From Sedimentisphaerales bacterium (GTDB taxonomy: Bacteria; Planctomycetota; Phycisphaerae; Sedimentisphaerales; SM23-30), in assembly GCA_028281535.1 (NCBI GenBank), contig JANQJS010000046.1, forward strand, positions 1-64,000: a DNA stretch of 64,000 nucleotides. Reading direction: 5' to 3'. Position 1 is the first letter of the stretch, and every line of letters begins with the position of its first letter. The position numbers were made by a program, and so were the translations under genes. The notes beneath the pieces were generated by a model that saw only the letters and a program-made list of their open reading frames with translations, had not been told where the DNA came from and did not search any database. Below, piece by piece: positions 60,488 through 64,000 of the stretch.

Positions 60488-63400
60488 AGTGCAATGGACG
60501 GATGAGCAAAAAGATGCTATTCATGAAATAGATCAAGATATATTACTGACCGCAGGAGCTGGTTCAGGTAAAACAGCCGTCTTGGCACATCGGTGTGGCT
60601 ATTTACTTACAGATGCACCTGTAACCTGTCATGTGGATGAATTACTCGTTGTGACGTTTACGGATGCCGCGGCAACTGAAATGCGTCACCGAATTGGCCA
60701 GGTATTACGGTCGCGATTAGAAGCGGATCCTGGAAATTTAAAATTACAACGACAGCATTTATTGTTGGATAAAGCGGCTATTTCAACCTTGCACAGTTTC
60801 TGCAGCGCATTGATACGAGAGTATTTTTACCTATTGGATATTGATCCATCATTTGAAATGCTTGATGGACAACAGGCCCATGTGTTGAAAATGCAAGCGA
60901 TTCATGATGTTTGTGAAGCACTTTATGAAAAACTTGGGACGTCTGATGAGTCTCTGGAATTGAGACGTTTTATTACATCATATGGCAAAGGGGCTGATGA
61001 TTTTCTTGCAGACCTGATTATTGATTTTGATCATTTTTTAGCTGCTCTGGATGATCCAGATAAATGGCTTGAGCAATGTGAGACACAATTTAATTTTCTT
61101 GAATCACATCGGATTCACGAAATGTTTGTTTGGAAGCGATATGTTGGACAATTTAAGGACCAGATTACAGCGGTTATTGCTTGTTTGAATAGTTCTGTAG
61201 AAATGATGACTTTTTTTTCTGCAGCTCAAATGTATTATGACGTTATTGTTGAATCGGTTGTGCCGACTTTATTGCAGATTGAAAAACATTTAGAAGAAGG
61301 GCAAGTCAAACCAGCTCAAGATTTGGTGGAGTCATGGGCCTTTCCAACATTGCCGCGACGAACCAAGGATATTTCAGCTGAAGAGGTAGAGCCTGTTCAG
61401 AACATGATTAAGTCGGCCAGGGAACAATATAATAAAATTCGGGATATTTATTGTCTACATGAAGAAGTATTTCGCGAGCAATGTCAATTTATCTTGCCGT
61501 ATCACCGGCAATTATTTTCGATTTATCAATGTTGTCTTGACAAATATAAATTGATGAAACAAAAACGTAAGGCGCTAGATTTTAATGATCTCGAACGCTA
61601 TTGTTTACAATTGTTGTCGATAGACTCTGATTCGGCAGATAATGTTTCCAGGGTATTGCATGAGCGTTATAAGTATATACTGGTTGATGAATATCAGGAT
61701 ATTTCACCCATTCAGGAAGCGATTATTTCTAAAATCAGCCATGCGAATGATTCTATGGATTCGTCAAAATCTTCGTCATTATTTATGGTCGGGGATGTAA
61801 AGCAAAGTATATATGGGTTTCGCCAGGCGGATCCTTCCATTTTCATGGATAAATATGACTCTTTTCGTGATGAAAACAATTGCGATTGTCGCAGTATTCA
61901 TTTATCGAAAAATTTTCGTTCTAATCCTGCTGTTATTGATGGAATTAATGCTATCTTTTCGAAGTGTATGACGCCATCATTTTCTGGGCTGGATTATGCC
62001 CGAGATGCCCAATTGGTGTATGGTGGCCAGGAAATGGTATTGCCAGATTCTCCTGCTATTGAACTGCATTATCTAGATACAAAACTATCTTCCATGGATT
62101 TGTTTTCTGACACACAAGAAATTGAAAATGGTGTTGCCAGTATAGATGTCCAGCGTCGTGAAGCCATGGTCGTGGCAAATCGAATTCGTGCAATGATAGA
62201 TGAACATTTTATGATTTCTGATCCTGAGTCGGGTCAACAGCGCGCATTGGAATATCGTGATATTGCTATTTTGCTTCGCAGCATGAAAGGGCAGGCAGAA
62301 ATTTGGAACGAAATTTTTACCAAAATGAAGATACCAATATATGCTGAAATATCTGGCGGATTTTTGGATGCCGTTGAAATTCAGGATATCATCTCTTTGT
62401 TAAAATGTATTGATAACCCTCAGCAGGATATCGCACTTGTTTCTTGTTTACGAGGTCCTGTGGTCGATTTAGATGATACGCAATTGGCTCTAATTCGATG
62501 TCAGAGTCCTGATATGTCAATCTATGAGGCTGTTTTAAATTATGCTACGCAGGGTGATGACTCCGAATTGAAAAATAAGTTGATCTGTTTTCTAAATCAA
62601 TTATCAGGGTGGCGTTATCAATTACGGCATGAATCCTTATCGATATTGATTTGGAGTATTTATCGCCAAACGAATTTGTTAGCCTATGTTAAAGGGTGTG
62701 AATTAGGTTCTCAGCGTTACCAGAATTTATTACATTTTCACCGATTGTCGACTCAGTATGATCATTTTTCCAGGCAAGGTTTATCACGATTTTTAACCTA
62801 TTTAGAACATATGAATGATATTGACTTGGATTTAAAGCCTCCATCGGCTTTGACACAATCAGACAATGTTGTACGCATGATGAGCATTCATATGAGTAAG
62901 GGGTTGGAGTTTCCAGTTGTTATATTGGGGAATTTATCAAAAAAGTTTAATACGACAGATTTACATGAGCCTATTTTATTTGATCGACAAAGCCAGGGGG
63001 TGTTAGGGATGAAAATTGTTCATCCTGTTACGCTTGAAAAATGGCCCGGTGCCATTCATCACATTCTTGCAATGGATAAAAAGCGAGATTTGTTAGCAGA
63101 AGAATTAAGATTGTTATATGTAGCGATGACGCGTAGCCGTGAGCATTTAATTTTGTCCGCTAGTCTAGATGTGAATAAGTATTGCCAAAAAATATCACCC
63201 TGGCAGTTCAATGATAATCAACCTTTAGCTGATTTTGTTTTACAACATGTCCAAAGTCCAATTGATTGGATAGGATCTGCGTTGGCCTCACATCCTGATT
63301 TTACTTCATTTGTCAATTCGGCTGACAAAACTGAGGGCCGTTTATTTCGGGTGAATGTTTATGATGAAGAATCACTTACCAAACATCTTAATGAGATGAA

Positions 63401-64000
63401 TGATGAAAATGATGATGAAACCATTGACGTTGAAAAATGGTTAAGACCTGATAATTCAGTCACGCTAACCAACCAGCAGAAAAAAACCATTAATCAAATA
63501 CAATGGCAATACCCACATAATTTATTGAGCCAACTGTCTGCACGTAGTTCCGTGACAGAATTAAAACGTCAATCAGTAGCGTTGGAGATTGAAGAGCCAT
63601 TTCCGATGCATTCGTTGGTGGAAAATCGGTTTCAAGCTGAAGAAAAGCCTGCATTCATGAAAGATAACTCAAAGCCAAAAGCGTCCGATGTAGGCTCGTG
63701 GGTGCATGCCTTTTTGCAAAACATCGATTTGACCGAATTATTAAACGATGTATCTCTTGAAAAACAATTAAGTCACATGGTCCAATGTGGACTTTTTAAT
63801 GAAAATCAAGCAACACATATTGATTTGAAGAAAATTGAAACATTGTTTTCCAGTTCATTAGGACAGGAAATACTTCATCACCAAGCGACCTTGAATCGTG
63901 AATGGCAGTTCACTTTGGCAATTCCAGCTCATAAAGTCTATTCAAAACAAGTAAAAGAGACGGTTCAAGAAAAAGTGCTCGTTAGAGGTGTCATTGATTG
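60480..64000 (+). CDS. addA: ATP-dependent helicase/nuclease subunit A, 3' truncated by window
   Basis: Open from ATG 60480 to the window edge (about 1173 residues; the family is about 1200-1250). Translated motifs: MAKVQWTDEQKDAI (Q-motif), Walker A TAGAGSGKT (24-32), VVTFTDAAATEMRHRI, DEYQD (403-407), VGDVKQSIYGFRQ (437-449), SIHMSKGLEFPVVIL and LLYVAMTRSREH (from 879). The nuclease domain begins with DVGSWVHAFL and the sequence ends at VRGVID, the first nuclease metal motif. The frame is intact where checked. The start lies within the addB stop region, after GAGGAGGGG. Confidence 0.96.
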   Translation, partial: MAKVQWTDEQKDAIHEIDQDILLTAGAGSGKTAVLAHRCGYLLTDAPVTCHVDELLVVTFTDAAATEMRHRIGQVLRSRLEADPGNLKLQRQHLLLDKAAISTLHSFCSALIREYFYLLDIDPSFEMLDGQQAHVLKMQAIHDVCEALYEKLGTSDESLELRRFITSYGKGADDFLADLIIDFDHFLAALDDPDKWLEQCETQFNFLESHRIHEMFVWKRYVGQFKDQITAVIACLNSSVEMMTFFSAAQMYYDVIVESVVPTLLQIEKHLEEGQVKPAQDLVESWAFPTLPRRTKDISAEEVEPVQNMIKSAREQYNKIRDIYCLHEEVFREQCQFILPYHRQLFSIYQCCLDKYKLMKQKRKALDFNDLERYCLQLLSIDSDSADNVSRVLHERYKYILVDEYQDISPIQEAIISKISHANDSMDSSKSSSLFMVGDVKQSIYGFRQADPSIFMDKYDSFRDENNCDCRSIHLSKNFRSNPAVIDGINAIFSKCMTPSFSGLDYARDAQLVYGGQEMVLPDSPAIELHYLDTKLSSMDLFSDTQEIENGVASIDVQRREAMVVANRIRAMIDEHFMISDPESGQQRALEYRDIAILLRSMKGQAEIWNEIFTKMKIPIYAEISGGFLDAVEIQDIISLLKCIDNPQQDIALVSCLRGPVVDLDDTQLALIRCQSPDMSIYEAVLNYATQGDDSELKNKLICFLNQLSGWRYQLRHESLSILIWSIYRQTNLLAYVKGCELGSQRYQNLLHFHRLSTQYDHFSRQGLSRFLTYLEHMNDIDLDLKPPSALTQSDNVVRMMSIHMSKGLEFPVVILGNLSKKFNTTDLHEPILFDRQSQGVLGMKIVHPVTLEKWPGAIHHILAMDKKRDLLAEELRLLYVAMTRSREHLILSASLDVNKYCQKISPWQFNDNQPLADFVLQHVQSPIDWIGSALASHPDFTSFVNSADKTEGRLFRVNVYDEESLTKHLNEMNDENDDETIDVEKWLRPDNSVTLTNQQKKTINQIQWQYPHNLLSQLSARSSVTELKRQSVALEIEEPFPMHSLVENRFQAEEKPAFMKDNSKPKASDVGSWVHAFLQNIDLTELLNDVSLEKQLSHMVQCGLFNENQATHIDLKKIETLFSSSLGQEILHHQATLNREWQFTLAIPAHKVYSKQVKETVQEKVLVRGVID

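Overview
The window looks like chromosomal DNA of a low-GC (roughly 40 %) planctomycete, most likely class Phycisphaerae. That placement is an inference. It rests on dockerin-type calcium motifs on secreted proteins that have no cohesin partner in view, GLUG/CARDB, LamG and PQQ-propeller surface proteins, an ECF sigma factor paired with a FecR-LamG anti-sigma factor, and Gram-negative-type housekeeping genes. The 16S fragment at the left edge could settle it, but I could not compare it with a database.

Layout. 1-1343 (minus): 5' two thirds of a 16S rRNA gene with its promoter, a boxB/boxA-like antitermination leader and a terminator-like hairpin at the predicted start of transcription. 1.5-10 kb: a DUF2339 membrane protein, a coiled-coil lipoprotein, two unknown proteins, two adjacent BLUF blue-light sensors and a secreted esterase. 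10-17 kb: a fatty acid desaturase convergent with a cold-type RRM protein, then three secreted proteins (alpha/beta hydrolase, PQQ propeller, LamG protein). 17.4-22.3 kb: a GNAT acetyltransferase gene broken by an exact 25-bp tandem duplication, a mini dockerin protein and a YtrA-type GntR/ABC exporter operon with palindromic operators. 22.4-27.8 kb: yjbQ, a fused trpE(G) preceded by a complete Trp-codon attenuator, recJ and purQ. 28-37.8 kb: a 1952-residue GLUG/CARDB/dockerin protein lying between purQ and purL-tyrA. 38-39.7 kb: accA and a thioredoxin-like lipoprotein. 39.7-47 kb: an ECF sigma / FecR-LamG / copper radical oxidase cluster. 47-52 kb: murD, pyrF, rmuC and a TPR protein. 52.4-64 kb: a TPP riboswitch controlling a cysteine-desulfurase-like enzyme, a nucleotide-sugar dehydratase, a HAD hydrolase and addB-addA; addA runs off the edge.

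The most informative content is regulatory. A ribosome-mediated tryptophan attenuator, a TPP riboswitch with terminator, an rRNA antitermination leader and several perfect dyads next to promoters or start codons can all be read directly. I saw no CRISPR array, tRNA, insertion sequence, prophage or defence island. I did not find a clearly undescribed multi-gene system. The closest candidates are the sigma/anti-sigma/oxidase cluster and the tandem BLUF pair.
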